From assembly GCA_958298945.1 (NCBI GenBank), contig OY282605.1, forward strand, positions 6,657,811-6,721,810: a stretch of 64,000 nucleotides of DNA, written 5' to 3'. A model generated the notes under the pieces. That model saw only the letters and a list, made by a program, of their open reading frames with translations, was not told the DNA's origin and made no database searches. The stretch comes from Atherix ibis (lineage: Eukaryota; Arthropoda; Insecta; Diptera; Athericidae). This document shows, piece by piece, positions 1 to 12,350 of the stretch. How positions within the stretch are numbered: position 1 is the stretch's first letter; every line of letters begins with the position of its first letter. Position numbers and translations under genes: made by a program.

Positions 1-960
1 AAGGATATTTTTTTATGGCAAAACTTATTTTTCTCATCAATTAATTTGTGCTGAAATTTTAATCGGCATTATAAAAATAATATTAAAAATTAAACCGTAA
101 ATATATTTATTTTGATATTCCTGTGGTAAAAATAATTTTTCTAGTATTTATATTTATGGAAATTTTTATTTTTGGTTTGAATAAAATTGTTCAAGCTGTG
201 AATTAATAACAGTTGAAGAATATATTTAGTGACAGGTAGGTTGTGCACGCGTCATCTGTCAGTCAATCTGTTGACACTGACGATTTTATCTTATATGCCA
301 AAACAGATGAATACGTATATAAGAGAAATTTTTTGTGAAAAATTTAAATTGTAAATAGTACAATGAAGTTTTAACTTTGCAGGCTCGACAAAAATTCTCG
401 AAAAAAATTTATGCAGATACAGACAAACTGATCTTGTAAAAACATGCAAAATAATTCGATCCTTTTTTGTTTGTAATGTACTGCGAGTATCTGGACTTTT
501 GTGCAAACAGATTTTACTCATCACCAAGGAATGCAGATCAACTAAGAAGAATGAAGGCGTTTTCAGAATGATTTTTCACCAACAAAAAAATATCTATAAA
601 TGCAAAATTCAAATTTTTGATTGAATTCAAATTTGTTGTTTATCTTCTGCATATTTTATGCATTTTTCATTTCGATGTAATACACAGCTTTGGGAATTTT
701 TGGAAGTTAACCTTAATATTGAAGTATTTTTGGCTTCAAAAAGATACTATTGTATATCTTTGTTATATGTTAAATTTTATCTTAAAAAATTGTATCCTCC
801 ACAATAACCTCTTTACAAATATAACATCAGCCATAGATATATCAAAATCGCATTATATTATAAAACTATAATTTTTTATGTTACTTGAGAAAATAATCAT
901 TATACAATACTTAATGTGACTCCCTAAAGAAAAATTTCCTTTCACAAAAAATAGGATTTA
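1..960. other. AT-rich stretch, no gene seen
   Basis: This stretch is very AT-rich, and its short open frames have no recognisable protein signature. A short CTGTCAGT/CACTGACGATTTTATC-like segment near 247-290 has a counterpart near 1455-1500 (CTGACACTAACG...CGATTTTATCG). That may mark a dispersed repeat. I see no splice-supported coding sequence. Confidence 0.5.
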
Positions 961-999
961 GTATTGCCATAGACAAGAAATAAATAGATCTCGCCAATA

Positions 1000-1129
1000 G
1001 AACAAAATTCTGAATGAATTGAACCCCGAAATGTGTCAAAAAATCATTAAAAAATACCTCAAAAGATTCAATTACTATAAGAAGTTCCGTTGGGGCCATT
1101 TGAATTATGCTATATTTTAGCAAATTTAC
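1000..1129 (+). pseudogene. C-terminal fragment of a mariner-like transposase
   Basis: The plus strand reads NPEMCQKIIKKYLKRF, then KKFRWGHLNYAIF, then a stop. This matches in register the end of another transposase remnant at 19615-19720 (PKMCEKVTRNYLKRID, then NDVI). It fits the C-terminal tail of the mariner-like 'WFQQDGAT' transposase group found many times here. Only the tail is present, so it is a relic. A direct repeat of about 46 bp flanks it loosely (968-1013 and 1235-1280). Confidence 0.5.
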
Positions 1130-1777
1130 TATTTCACCCACGCAGCAAGCCCATCTTTTATTCAATTAAAAAGTTCCATTCCTGTCGGTTTTGAGAACTC
1201 AACCGTTTAATATAAAAACATATGAATATGAGCATAGACAAGAAATATATAGATGTCGCCACTAGAACAAAGTTGTGACGCTAAAAATTTTGAACAAGAG
1301 CTAGGTAATACCTACACATATATACCAGTTTTTGAGATTCTGCATGTAAATTGGCTAAAATCATATTTCTTTCTTTTTCAATAAAAAAATATTAACAATA
1401 ATTAAAATCTCTGTCATAATTTATAAAACCTTCACAATCTAATGTGAGTGCACACAATCGCGACGACTGACACTAACGATAAACGATTTTATCGTCGAAT
1501 TAGATCGAGTTGCTATTATTGTCGTTATTATTGTAGTACTGCCACACATTTCAGTGTTTTATTATGTGGCAGCATTATTAAAATTTAAATCAAAGGCCAG
1601 GTAAATTTATATAGGATTAAATGAGGTTAAGTAAACTTAAAAACTGCATTAATCTTATTATATTGGATGATTTTTTAAGTGTTCGGTTTTCAAATTTCCA
1701 ACAAAAAAAAAACAGATAAATAGCAAAAGTGTATGAAATTCTGTTTTTATTTGAATCGATAAATCAATGCTTGCCAT

Positions 1778-2641
1778 TTACTTTTTAAAGATTATTTCAT
1801 ATAAAGGTTGGCCACAACTACATTTTATGTGATCGGTACAATTTTGAACTACTATTTCGAGCATCTCGGCTGGTATCTCGGTAATAACCCGTATAATGTT
1901 GTTTTCCAAGGCTTCAAGTCTCGCTGGTTTATCGGCATAGACGAGGGACTTTACGTAGCCCCATAAAAAATAGTCTAGAGGCGTTAAAAATCGCACCGGT
2001 CCGAAACGTAAGATAAATTGCTCACCAAACTTATCTCTCAATATACGTGCTGTGTGATATGTAGCGCCATCTTGTTGAAACCACATGTCGACTAGATGCA
2101 GTTCTTGCATTTTGGACAAAGAAAAGTTCGAAACCATCGAGTGATAGTGAGTGCATTTGATGGAAACGTTGCGGCCAGCCTTATATTTAAAGAAATACGG
2201 ACCGATGATTCCACCAAACAGTGCATTTTTCTGGGTGCAATGGCAGCTCTTGTTTTATCTGTGGTTGTTAATCAGAACAAATGCGACAATTTTGCTTATT
2301 CACATATCCATTCAACCTGACATGAGCTTTGTCGCTGAACCCATTTTTTTTGGAACAACTTCCTTAAGTTGTTCGAGAATTCGACGCTTTGGCATATCTT
2401 TCGGTTTCAGTTCTTGCACGAGCTGTATTTTATCCGCCTTCAGGCCAAGATCCTTGCGTAAAATCTTCCACACAGTCGAGTAACACAATCTCAATTGCTG
2501 TGAACGGCGACGGATGAACAAATCGCGGTCTTCACCAACACTGGACGCTATTGCAGCAATATTTTCCCTTGTACGCACTCTACGCACACGGGTTCGTGGC
2601 TTGATGTCAAATAGCGTCAAATTGCTATGAAATTTTATCAC
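1778..2641 (-). pseudogene. Mariner-like transposase pseudogene (WFQQDGAT type)
   Basis: Two minus-strand frames carry successive parts of one transposase. The upstream part (about 2312-2640) has the helix-turn-helix linker typical of this group (RRVRTRENIAAIASSVGEDR, then IRRRSQQL). The downstream part (1778-2137) has MWFQQDGATYHTAR, LTPLDYFLWGYVKS and a tail ending EIIFKK. The frame is broken between the parts. The usual segment just before LTPLDYF, which should carry the third catalytic aspartate, is altered to PVRF, so the protein could not be active. I could not define clear inverted ends. Superfamily assignment is by recall of the motif order. Confidence 0.75.
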
Positions 2642-2906
2642 TATGTATTGAATTGCTTACACAATAAGTCGATTATGGTGACCATAAAATAGTCGAAATC
2701 CGTGAAACACATTTTTCACAGAGTACGAATTTTAATAGTAAAATTCAATAGTTTGTAATTGTGGTTCGGCTGTAAGTCCTTTTATAATAAAATGGCAATG
2801 CTAACTGAGCACTATTGACTTTGGAACACGTGACGTATCACGCGTGATCTGACAAAAATAAAAATATAAAAAACCAAATACTAAAAAAATCACACGATAT
2901 AAATAA

Positions 2907-4079
2907 AGGTGCTCATACACAGACGGACTTGGTCGGCCGACTGGTACGCCGACTAGTCAAGTTGTACCGTGTATGGGGCAGTCGGCGGACTATTTTGATG
3001 GTTGGTGAGTTGGTTGGAAAGAAAATCAAAATATTTTGATTTTTATGGGCGGAGTCAATGGTTGATAGCTGAAGTTGGCTGTGTATGGGCAAGTTGTGAA
3101 AACCGTATGTCAAAAAATCATTTGTTTTCCGTTTTTTGTGTTGAACACATCGCAGTGTTCGACAAATGGCTGTTTGCCAGTGTTCGACAAATGAACTTTG
3201 GAGAGAGTTATTCAGGAGAGTTTTACCATTGAAGTATTTTTTACCATCTTTTTTTTTAACAGATAGAGAGATATCTGCTAATTTAGGAATTTTATGTGTC
3301 CAATTCTCTTAATGTGGAATAACGAATCTCATTGAGATACTACAGATGCAAATAAGACCACAATTCTGACATCATCCCTATAAGGTTATGGAGAGCTTTA
3401 AAATGTTGACAGCGACAACTAAATGCCGCTTTCTTTGTCGTAGCAATTTTGTTCTTTCCTTCTGGTAAATTAAATATAGAACACAATTCCGACGATAACG
3501 TTCGCTATATCAAAACTATGAAACCTTATCATACAGTAATTTTTTCCTTCAAGATGCTTTTTAAAAAAAATTAGCTTATATACAAAATTGGCTATTCTAT
3601 TAGATGCATTTTTATGGAACCAACTAAAAAACTAATTTCAAAAATTTCTAAACATAAAAATAAATATTGATACAATTGGTTAAAGGCTGTAGAAAAATGA
3701 GTGCATTCCAAAGTTTCTTAAAATTCTTTAACTTGTTGCCGTTGTTGCTCCGTTTTCCTGTCTATTCAGTTCTGTTTTCCCTTCGCATTGGATCATAATA
3801 GACAATTAATTTGTATTTGTAAATATTTATCACTTTGCGTAGATAGTGCCGCTCTACTTGATATTTCTTCAATGCGAAAAGAAAACATTCTTCCCATTCT
3901 TATGAACACAAAATTTTGGACGTTTCAGCCGACATGTGTTCAACACAAAAACCAAAAAACAAATGATTTTTTTACATACGGTGGTCAAAAATACTTGAAT
4001 GTTTCATAAGAAGTTGGAACGTGTGTGGCGTGGTCGGCCAATCGGTCGGACGACCAAGTCCGCCTGTTTATGGGCACCT
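2907..4079. mobile_element. Non-autonomous DNA transposon with TAA target duplication (Harbinger-like)
   Basis: The left end starts AGGTGCTCATACACAGACGG. The right end, read on the other strand, starts AGGTGCCCATAAACAGGCGG, and similarity continues for nearly 40 bp through GGACTTGGTCG. A 3-bp TAA lies directly outside both ends (2904-2906 and 4080-4082). A three-base TWA duplication is the known hallmark of PIF/Harbinger elements. Inside, about 3100-3150 and 3930-3985 form a second inverted pair (CATTTGTTTT...GTGTTGAACACAT type), so the element could fold back. No transposase is seen, so it would have needed one in trans. The superfamily call is inference. Confidence 0.65.
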
Positions 4080-5869
4080 TAAGAAACTGATCAGATGATG
4101 TGCCCTCCCTCGCTTGTTTCAAATGCGTTTGATTTGTTAATTCGAGCGAGATTCGTGAGCGATTGTAGTTATCGTCGGAGTTGTGCTTGGGGCTTAACGC
4201 AGCGATAGTGAGATAAGAAAGAGTAAAAAGAACAAATTATTTGCCTTGGTCTCAACTTCTAGTTTCCGGTATATGCTTCATCTGCCGGCGCATGAACGAT
4301 CGGTTAATCACACACTGAGAGTTCTCAACAAGTTGGAGTGTATGCAGATGATGCACTGAGAGTTCTTCGCCAGTCCTACTGAATTGTTCATTCGCACACC
4401 AGTATGCTTTAGATGAATGGATGATGAGTATGAAAGGACAGCAATTTTTTTCCTCTTTCGCACCAATATCTTTAGCAAATCTATGACTTCCAATTTGTTT
4501 TTGAGCTACTCCAGATTCTATTGTATTCACCGAGCGAGCTACTCCAGAACTTCTCTCTGATCGAGGACTTTTTCTTGGACAATTTTTTTTCCATACAAAT
4601 GCACTTGTTCTATTACATTATAAGATGAATAATTTTTAAATAAAAATATATATTTTATTATATATAAAATAATAAATAAATATCAATTTCAAAACGTTGT
4701 CTTTACTGATAAATATCCGGGAACTTTTCATTCTATGGGACAACATACGGAGTTCGATATACACAAATTTATTCTTTCAGTGGAATAGTAAAAACAAATA
4801 ATTAAATGAATTCAAAAAAATTAAGAAATACTTATTCTATTTAAGATAAACTATTTTAAAATGGAGTTTATTTATATGATCAAAATAATTTTCTATTTGG
4901 TTATTTTAAAATCGAGGTTAAATTCAACCGTTAACCAAAAAACCACATGTTTTCGAATAAAATTATAGTCTTATGTGTATGAACAGTGTTATTTTTTTAA
5001 AATATTCTCTGTTTTTTTTTAAATAATAAGGCCAAATATGAAATAAATATTTGTAGCTGTAAATAAAAATACTACAAATATATAATAATATTCGCTTAAT
5101 AATCAGACTTTTTCCTGTTACAAGTAGATAACACCAATAAAATGGTGTCGCCATTGTCTTGTCCATATTAGCCAATAAATTTCGATATATTTACCCTAAT
5201 ATGCGGATGGCATGAACACGATTATATCTTTTGTAGTTTGAAATTCACGAATTAGTAATGAATAAAACATTTTCTATAGCTCAGAAAACATATTTATTCA
5301 CAATGTCCTCGTTTGTGTGTATACCAATTCGATACAAGCTAGTCTAAAATAATATATTCTAACCACCATTTTCTATATACTAGATGAGTCGTCTAGTCTA
5401 TTTACCAATAATCGACTACTATACTTGTATAATTTTTTAATAGTAAAAATAAAACTAAGATTCGTTTTTTTGTCGTGTTGATACATTCGTTTCTGCACTT
5501 CTGTACTTCAGTCGCTTATTAATAGCAATAAATCAGCAAAACGGAAAACTTGTTCGTAGTAAGAGTTTGTATATTCTTAGCAATTTCTTTTTATACGTTT
5601 AACAACAATAATCACATTTACTTCGGGGTAAAATATGTAATCACATGTCAATTGGAATAGTATATGAATGCATATATATGGAAATTATTTGTAAGTATAA
5701 GTTTTTATAAATAACATAACATATATTTGAACAGAAGAAATAAATACTTTCTTATACAATATATTGTATTTTTATACAACAAAATTCTTTGAAAGAAGAT
5801 TATTAGAATAACCATTGAGAGTTCAAATAAAAACTATTCTTCTATAATATAAAAAGATATTTAAGTTTA
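4080..5869. other. No gene seen; AT-rich with a slightly GC-richer patch
   Basis: The patch at about 4100-4560 is less AT-rich and repeats CACTGAGAGTTCT at about 4314 and 4355. I could not tie it to any protein or known element. The rest, to 5869, is AT-rich with no recognisable coding signature on either strand. Confidence 0.4.
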
Positions 5870-5871
5870 TA

Positions 5872-6690
5872 TTGGGTTGTGCGGAAAGTAATTTCGTTTG
5901 CTGATGAAGACACAATAAAGGCATTAATTGATGCAAACTGGCGAATAACAACTCGTGAGATTGCTGAGAGATTAAATTTATCGAATACGACCGTTCATAA
6001 TCATTTGATCTCAAAGCTCGACATATGGGTTCCTCATCTTCTTATGAAATTTGTGCCGTCGCATTGACATTTGTGATTTGCTTCTCAAACGCCAAGAAAA
6101 TGATCTATTTTTGGAGCGTATAATTACTGGGAACGAGAAATGAGTTGTCTACAACAATATTAAGCGTAAAAGATCCTGGAGTAGAAAAGGTGAACCAGCT
6201 CAAAGCACTTCGAAAGCCAATATTCAACAAAAAAAAGGTTATGCTATCTGTTTGGTGGGATTTCAAAGGAATCGTTAGACAAATTGAATGATTCACTTAA
6301 AGAAAAAAGGCCAGAATTGGTTAATAGGAAAGGTATAGTGTTCCAACAGGATAATGCGAAACCACATACAAGTTTGTCCACTCGGCAAAAGCTTTTAGAG
6401 ATTGGATGGGATATCCATGAGACCTAGCATCTTCCAATTATCATTTGTTCCGGTCTAAAGACCGTTAAACGTTTAATTCAAATGAGGAGGTCAAAAATCA
6501 CTTGGATCAGTTTTTTGCCAGCAAAGAATAAAAATTTTATAAGCGTGGAATCATGCTACTGCCAGAAAGATGGCAAAGAGTATTGGATCAGACTGGACAA
6601 TATTTAATTGAATAAAATATTAATTCACTATAAGAAAATCGTCATTCATTTTTATATTAAAAAAACGAAATTACTTTCCGAACAACCCAA
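5872..6690 (+). mobile_element. Mariner (TTGGGTTGTCCGGAAAG family), internally deleted copy
   Basis: The ends are matching inverted repeats of about 28 bp (TTGGGTTGTGCGGAAAGTAA and, inverted, TTGGGTTGTTCGGAAAGTAA), with TA on both sides (5870-5871 and 6691-6692) as expected for mariner. The interior encodes a broken mariner transposase: a helix-turn-helix part (TREIAERLNLSNTTVHNHL), then a degraded catalytic part with VFQQDNAKPHTSLSTRQKL near 6340-6390. At 819 bp it is well short of the roughly 1.3 kb normal for mariner, and the transposase start is missing. Relatives lie at 21003 and 38630. Confidence 0.9.
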
Positions 6691-6890
6691 TATTTTGCAA
6701 ATTTATTTCTAGAAATTATAAGATTTTAAGTTCAGTGAAGTTTTTTTTTTAGGATTTTATTATTAATTCAGTTCAATAAAAACTAATTATTTATAAGTTT
6801 TTTATTAGCGGTACACATTATTCGTATAGGTTTATTAGAAAAAAATATAAATACTATCCTTCTATATGTAAATTACCGACTAGGTGTTAA

Positions 6891-6905
6891 GGGGGGGGGG
6901 GGGGG
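6891..6905. repeat. Poly-G run
   Basis: Fifteen consecutive G residues stand in otherwise very AT-rich DNA just upstream of a local tandem repeat. The length may be a sequencing or assembly artefact. Confidence 0.8.
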
Positions 6906-6965
6906 TATGGAATGGCGGTGGTGATATGTTCCTAATCGGCTCGTTGCAACGTTTTCTAAATCAAA

Positions 6966-7121
6966 CTCGCGGATTTACTAAGCTTAAAACAATATTTGAT
7001 GGCACACTATAAAAGCGCTCTATAGGGCTCACTATAAAAGCGCTCTATACAATATTTGATGGCACACTCGCGGATTTACTAAGCTTAAAACAATATTTGA
7101 TGGCACACTATAAAAGCGCTC
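6966..7121 (+). repeat. Local tandem repeat carrying three TATA boxes
   Basis: A 55-bp unit (starting CTCGCGGATTTACTAAGC and ending ACTATAAAAGCGCTC) occurs at 6966-7020 and 7067-7121. Between them is a partial copy that repeats ACTATAAAAGCGCTCTATA. This puts TATAAAA at 7008-7014, 7033-7039 and 7109-7115, each followed by GCGCTC. CTATAAAAGC is a strong insect TATA context, and the third box is followed by a GC-rich stretch where a start site could lie. No gene could be attached downstream, so promoter function is only a possibility. Confidence 0.6.
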
Positions 7122-9699
7122 GTCGCGCAAATACCGGACGAGGTTCAAATTTACCGCACGTGCACGATCGGCTAACGTACAATTACTTTTCTGCCACATT
7201 TCATGTGTATTTCCGACGGAATTTTTATTATTTATGGAAACCTCACCCATTGTGCAATAATGTGATTTTTACAGTCACCAATATACGTATACAGTGGTCT
7301 ATACATTTTTTTTTAAATTTCTTAAAAATTTAATAAAGTTCATACATATCCAGTTAAGAATCTTTTATGTTTTTATTCTATTGTGTAATATTTAAAAAAA
7401 AATAATTAGGAACTAGATTGTTTTTTTTAAATATAATACAATTTTTAGAAGAGTTAAAAGATTAATTAAACAATTAATACTGATTTATTTATATGATTGT
7501 TGTAGCGCCGCAAAACTCAATGACAAAAAAAATCTTTAATTTAAAAAATATTGAATAATAGTTTTTTTTTCTAATATTCTTTAAATTTTTCTATTTTCAC
7601 CTTAGAATTTTTATAATTAAAAACAATTTTTTAAATAAATTTTTCTATTATTATCACCTTAGAATTTTTGTAATTAAAAACAACCTTCTTTTTGATTTTG
7701 TTTTACATTTTGTTTTCTCTTCTTTTATATAACAAAAGCACTATGAAAATATTTATTTTTAATATCTTCAAAGAATATAACCCCTGAAAGGAAAAACGGA
7801 TGTAGTTTTTGCATTGAATCCTTTAAACTTTTTATTTAGAAGAAAAAATTGTTCAAACTGCTTTAAAAAAAAACAGTTTATTTATTGTAGTACCAAATTA
7901 TTTGATCTAAATGCGTCCAACTGAAACAACGGACAGCCACTCTAACCTAACCTCTTTACCTTAATCCCAAAATTACAAAACAAAATTGAATTTTTTCTAA
8001 CTTTCTTCAACGTTTTTTTTTTATTATAACTATTTATATGCAATTATTTTTTATAGAATCACTTTTCTATATTAGGCACTTTCCTTTACACTTTAGAAAC
8101 TATTGTCCTATTGTTAGTTAGTATGCAAGAGAAAACAATTTTTACATAAAAATGGTTAAGCATAACCCATTCTCCAAAAAGAATCAAAAAGCGGAAGAGC
8201 GTAGGTGTGTAAGAACTTATTTATGTTTTTATTCCTGACCTTAATGGAGATTATTTTATTATTCAGTTTTGTTCTTGTGCAAATTATGAACACAAAAGGT
8301 ACTTCAAAATGACACCTCTATAAACCGTTTTCGAGGAAAAAAAAAGGAACAATACTAACATTTCCATTGTGAATGGTAGTACTCGCTACTATGTACAATA
8401 CTTTGCTCATCCAAAACTTAAACACAGCCTCAACTATGGTTACTACTACAACTAAGCAGACAGTTTAGGTTTTGTGTGTTATATACGTAAGACCACAACT
8501 ACTATCTTACAAAAATCGCCACCATTGTAGTCAGTTGGATCGCCCACTCGTTATCTTTCATTCACCTGTTCGGTTCCGTGTAGTTTTCTCCGCCTTGTTG
8601 GTTATTCGATTTCATGTATTTTCACTTGAAATGTTGCTGATTTTTAATTCTTTTCTTTCATTTTTTTTATTACACAATTTAAACATAATAAAAGGAAATT
8701 GTTTATGTACATACACATACATACTCATTCAGACGCAAGCATACGTTTTCATTCAAACAATTTGTATATACAAAACATATTTGTCTACTTATTTTATGTA
8801 AAAATGTAGTTTATTTTTTTTTTTATAACACATTCAAGTGGGCTATCACCATTGCATATTAGCAGCGCAGCAATAGTGTTCAACTTTAATACTTGTTGTA
8901 TTAATAAACTACACCACACCTCAAATCAACCGTGGCTACTTTCTGACTTTGCCTTGTAGTAATAAATGGGTGTGACGATTAGAAATTACCTGTAGACATT
9001 TTGTTTACAAGTTGTCCTGCTCACATAAAATGGTGTAGTTAACATATACTCGTATATGAGACCATATTTAATTCTTACCCTTAAATAATTTTAGCTGAAA
9101 CATTTTATTTTTCTTCTGGTTTATGTTAATTTAATAAATGTTCTTTTTAATTATTGATTAATCCATTCTTTATGTTTGTCAAAATTATAAGCACCGATTT
9201 TTTTATTCACATATAATAATGAGTTTAATATAGTCGATTTCCAATGGTATCGTAACATTTTGTAGCTATATTATATAATATTTTATAAATATTTTTAAAA
9301 AAAATATATAGTTATACTTTTATAAGTATAAAATATAAATATTTTCTGAAACAAATTCTATAGAAACTCTAGAATCACATATTTCCGGTATTTTTTTTAG
9401 TCTTACCCCTGATATGATGTTGTGTTTAGTAAAATTTTTTTGCTATTTTCAATAAATACAAATTAAAAATTACTGTCGCATATAAAAATTTTTAAAGGAT
9501 TAACCAATTTGTACGTTAAAAATAAAAATTAAAGTGCAGCTTTTAATAAAAAATATTAATTTTATTATATTTTTTCAACTTTGCCATTATGTATAAAATA
9601 CTTATTGTTGGGCTGTAATTTGTCTATTACTTCACGGATAATGGTTTTCAAATGGTCTAAAAGATTAAGTATTTTTTCCCGCAATAAAGCCAAAATTTG
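7122..9699. other. No gene seen; long AT-rich stretch
   Basis: Apart from short frames in AT-rich DNA, neither strand shows a recognisable protein. The interval 8470-8640 is somewhat more balanced in composition but has no homology I recognise. It may be intron of the minus-strand gene whose first exon lies at 12234-12350. Confidence 0.4.
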
Positions 9700-11390
9700 T
9701 CTTGTTTTGAGGCTTTTTTTTAAAAAAACCACATAGAGATTAAAATATTTTTAATTTTTAGATTAAAATATTTAAAATCAAGTTAATAAAAGGTGATTAT
9801 CAAAGGGCCATAGTGCTGAGAATTTTTTTTCTAAACGGCCTCTCCAAATTCATTTTCAATATAATACGGGCCAACGATACTTTCCGATCGAAATGAACAC
9901 CAAACCGTCTCTTTTCACGAATACAATGCCTTTTTGCTTATTAAGATACCTCATCGAACGAGAAGAGAAATAAGCCTCATAGCTGTAGAAAATGATGACT
10001 CTTAATGTGCGAAACAAAGCCTTCGGTAAAATCACCTCATTTATAGAATTTTTTTTACAATTTTAATGCACTTTTTGATTTTTATAAATAATAGAAAATG
10101 GCAAATTTAAATCCAAACAAATGTTATTTTCAATGAAATATTTTATTGACAGCTTTCAAATGAGGTGGGGGGAGGGGATTGTCTTTTCCGAACCACCAAA
10201 TTCTATTATATTAATTGTATTGAAATTTCACTTTTATAAGTAGCCAATCCAAGAGTTTTTTTTTCTAGGCTTTTGGTAGCGTTTTTTTTTTTGAAACCAC
10301 ATAAAGTTTAGATTAAAATATTTAAGTTCAAGTCAATAAAAGGTGGCTATCAAAAGGGCCGTAGTGCTGAGAATTGATGTTAACAGTCTCTCCTGCCTCA
10401 AATTTCAAAATAATGCGGGCTGAAATGCACACCAAACCGTCTCTTTTCACGGATACAATGGCTTCTCCACAATTACTTCTGCGTTTTTATAGGGCAATTT
10501 TACTTATTGAGGTATCTATCGAGCGAGAAGAGAAATAAGCCTCATAGCTGTAGAAAATGTTGTCTCTTAAAGCTCGAAACAGGGCGGCTACGGCAAAATC
10601 ACCATATTTATAGGATTTTTTTTACAATTTGAACACATTTTTTTATATTTAAACTATAAATAATTGGAAATGGCAAATTTAAATCTAAACAAATGTTATT
10701 TTCAATGAAATATTTTATTGACAGCTTTCAAATGAAGTGGGGGGAGGGGATTGTCCTTTCCGAACTACGAAATTCCATTATTTTAATTTTATTGAAATTT
10801 CACTTTTATAAGTAGCCAATCCAAGTTTTTTTTTCTAGGCTTTTGGTAACGTTTTTTTTTGAAACCACATAAAGTTTAGATTAAAATATTTAAGTTCAAG
10901 TCAATAAAAGGTGGTTATCTAAGGGCCGTAGTGCTGAGAATTGATGTTAACAGTCTCTCCTGCCTCAAATTTCAAAATAATACGGGCTGAAATGCACACC
11001 AAACCGTCTCTTTTCACGGATACAATGGCTTCTCCACAATTACTTCTGCGTTTTTATAGGGCAATTTTGCTTATTGAGGTATCTATCGAGCGAGAAGAGA
11101 AATAAGCCTCATAGCTGTAGAAAATGTTGTCTCTTAAAGCACGAAACAGGGCGGATACGGCAAAATCACCACATTTATAGATTTTTTTTTACAATTTGAA
11201 CACCCTTTTTTTCATATTTAAACTATAAATAATAGAAAATGGTAAATTTAAATCTAAACAAATATTATTTTCAATGAAATATTTGATTGACAGCTGTCAA
11301 ATGAGGGAAGGTGTACTTTCTGAACTACGAAATTAGATTCTTTTAATTTTATTGAAATTTCACTTTTATAATTAGCCAGTCCAAAAGTTT
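9700..11390 (-). repeat. Three tandem copies of a transposase-derived unit of about 560 bp
   Basis: The copies run about 9700-10255, 10261-10825 and 10831-11390. Shared landmarks recur in order: CACCAAACCGTCTCTTTTCA, then GAAATAAGCCTCATAGCTGT, then AATTTCACTTTTATAAGTAG. The offset is about 550 bp for the first pair and 570 bp for the second. Copies two and three are closest to each other. On the minus strand each unit reads as a decayed core of the mariner-like 'WFQQDGAT' transposase: FYSYEAYF (for the usual FSDEAHF), an ETVWCAF block, ETVNINSQHYGP, then FMWFQK, with stops between. Neither the first nor the last part of the protein is present, so only the middle was amplified. Confidence 0.75.
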
Positions 11391-12233
11391 TTTTCTTCTT
11401 ACAATTTGGTATTTTCATCCTGTCATTATTATATACTGCAGTGAAATGAAATTATTAATAAGATAAAATTTTTTTCTGATTAATAATAAACTTGAATTTT
11501 ATTTATTAAATAAAAAGAATTAAATTATTCAACTGAAATTTTAGATTATTTTTATTTGATAAAATTCATTTTATTTCATTAGTTAAAAAACTTATAATAA
11601 TGTTCTTTTTATTAGTTTAAAATAAATTCCATTCTAAATTAATATTAAAGAGAATTTTTTTTAATTAGAGAAGAACATAATTAGTAACGTTAAGTTATTT
11701 TTAATGAAACTCAAATAGTTCCAACTACCTGAATACTAATAAAAAACAAAAACCTAATTTTGTTAAAAATACTCCCGGATTATGAGTTAGTACGAAAATC
11801 TTAACAATATAAACATTGGCAGTCAACTTAAATTTTATTATTTTTAATTGTTTAACAAGACCCTAATTAGATAGTAAAGAAGCATAAAAGTTGGAGAGTT
11901 GGTAGACGTTTATGTGATTTTTTCTTCTTCTTAAATTAACAATTATCTATAATTCAATTTGATCAGCTATTAATTAATTGAAACTTTTTGTGTCGATAAA
12001 CTTGTAGTTCTTTAAAATAATTGGCAAATTGAATAGAAAAAATAATATTTTTTATTTTATTTATCTTGGAAATTAATAAATTCTGTTATAAGTGCATCCG
12101 GAAATGTTGTTCATTTTATAATGTTGGAATAAAAATTATCATCAATCATAAAAGAGTGGAAGTAGGTGATTTGAAAATGGAATTTAAATAGAAAAAAAAG
12201 GGAATTTTTTTTTTGTCCAACATGTGTCCTTAC
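11391..12233. other. AT-rich stretch, probably intron
   Basis: No coding signature is seen. If the first exon at 12234-12350 is real, this stretch is the start of its first intron on the minus strand. Confidence 0.4.
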
Positions 12234-12350
12234 TCTTGATTGAAATGGCCTTTGATTTCTGAGTGCTTCGTGTAGTCCAGAGGCAGCTTCCGACAGTACA
12301 ACCAAGGCTTGTGAGGGTAAATGACCACTGCTGAATCCTCCGTTTTCCAT
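12234..12350 (-). CDS. Probable first coding exon of an unidentified protein
   Basis: A minus-strand ATG opens a 39-codon frame. It begins MENGGFSSGHLPSQALVVLS, contains EAASGLHEALRNQ and ends QSR exactly at a good donor (AGA|GTAAGG). The composition is far more protein-like than other short frames nearby. An Inr+MTE core promoter lies 573 bp upstream on the same strand (12923). No matching downstream exon was found to the left, so the rest of the gene would lie more than 12 kb away, outside the window. I do not recognise the protein; an N-terminal exon of a regulatory protein is a guess from its low-complexity, Ser/Gly/Gln-containing character. Confidence 0.5.

Noticed and set aside
8472..8801. 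A 109-residue frame rich in Phe, Leu and Ile
   Set aside because: It is a low-complexity reading of AT-rich DNA with no known family features.
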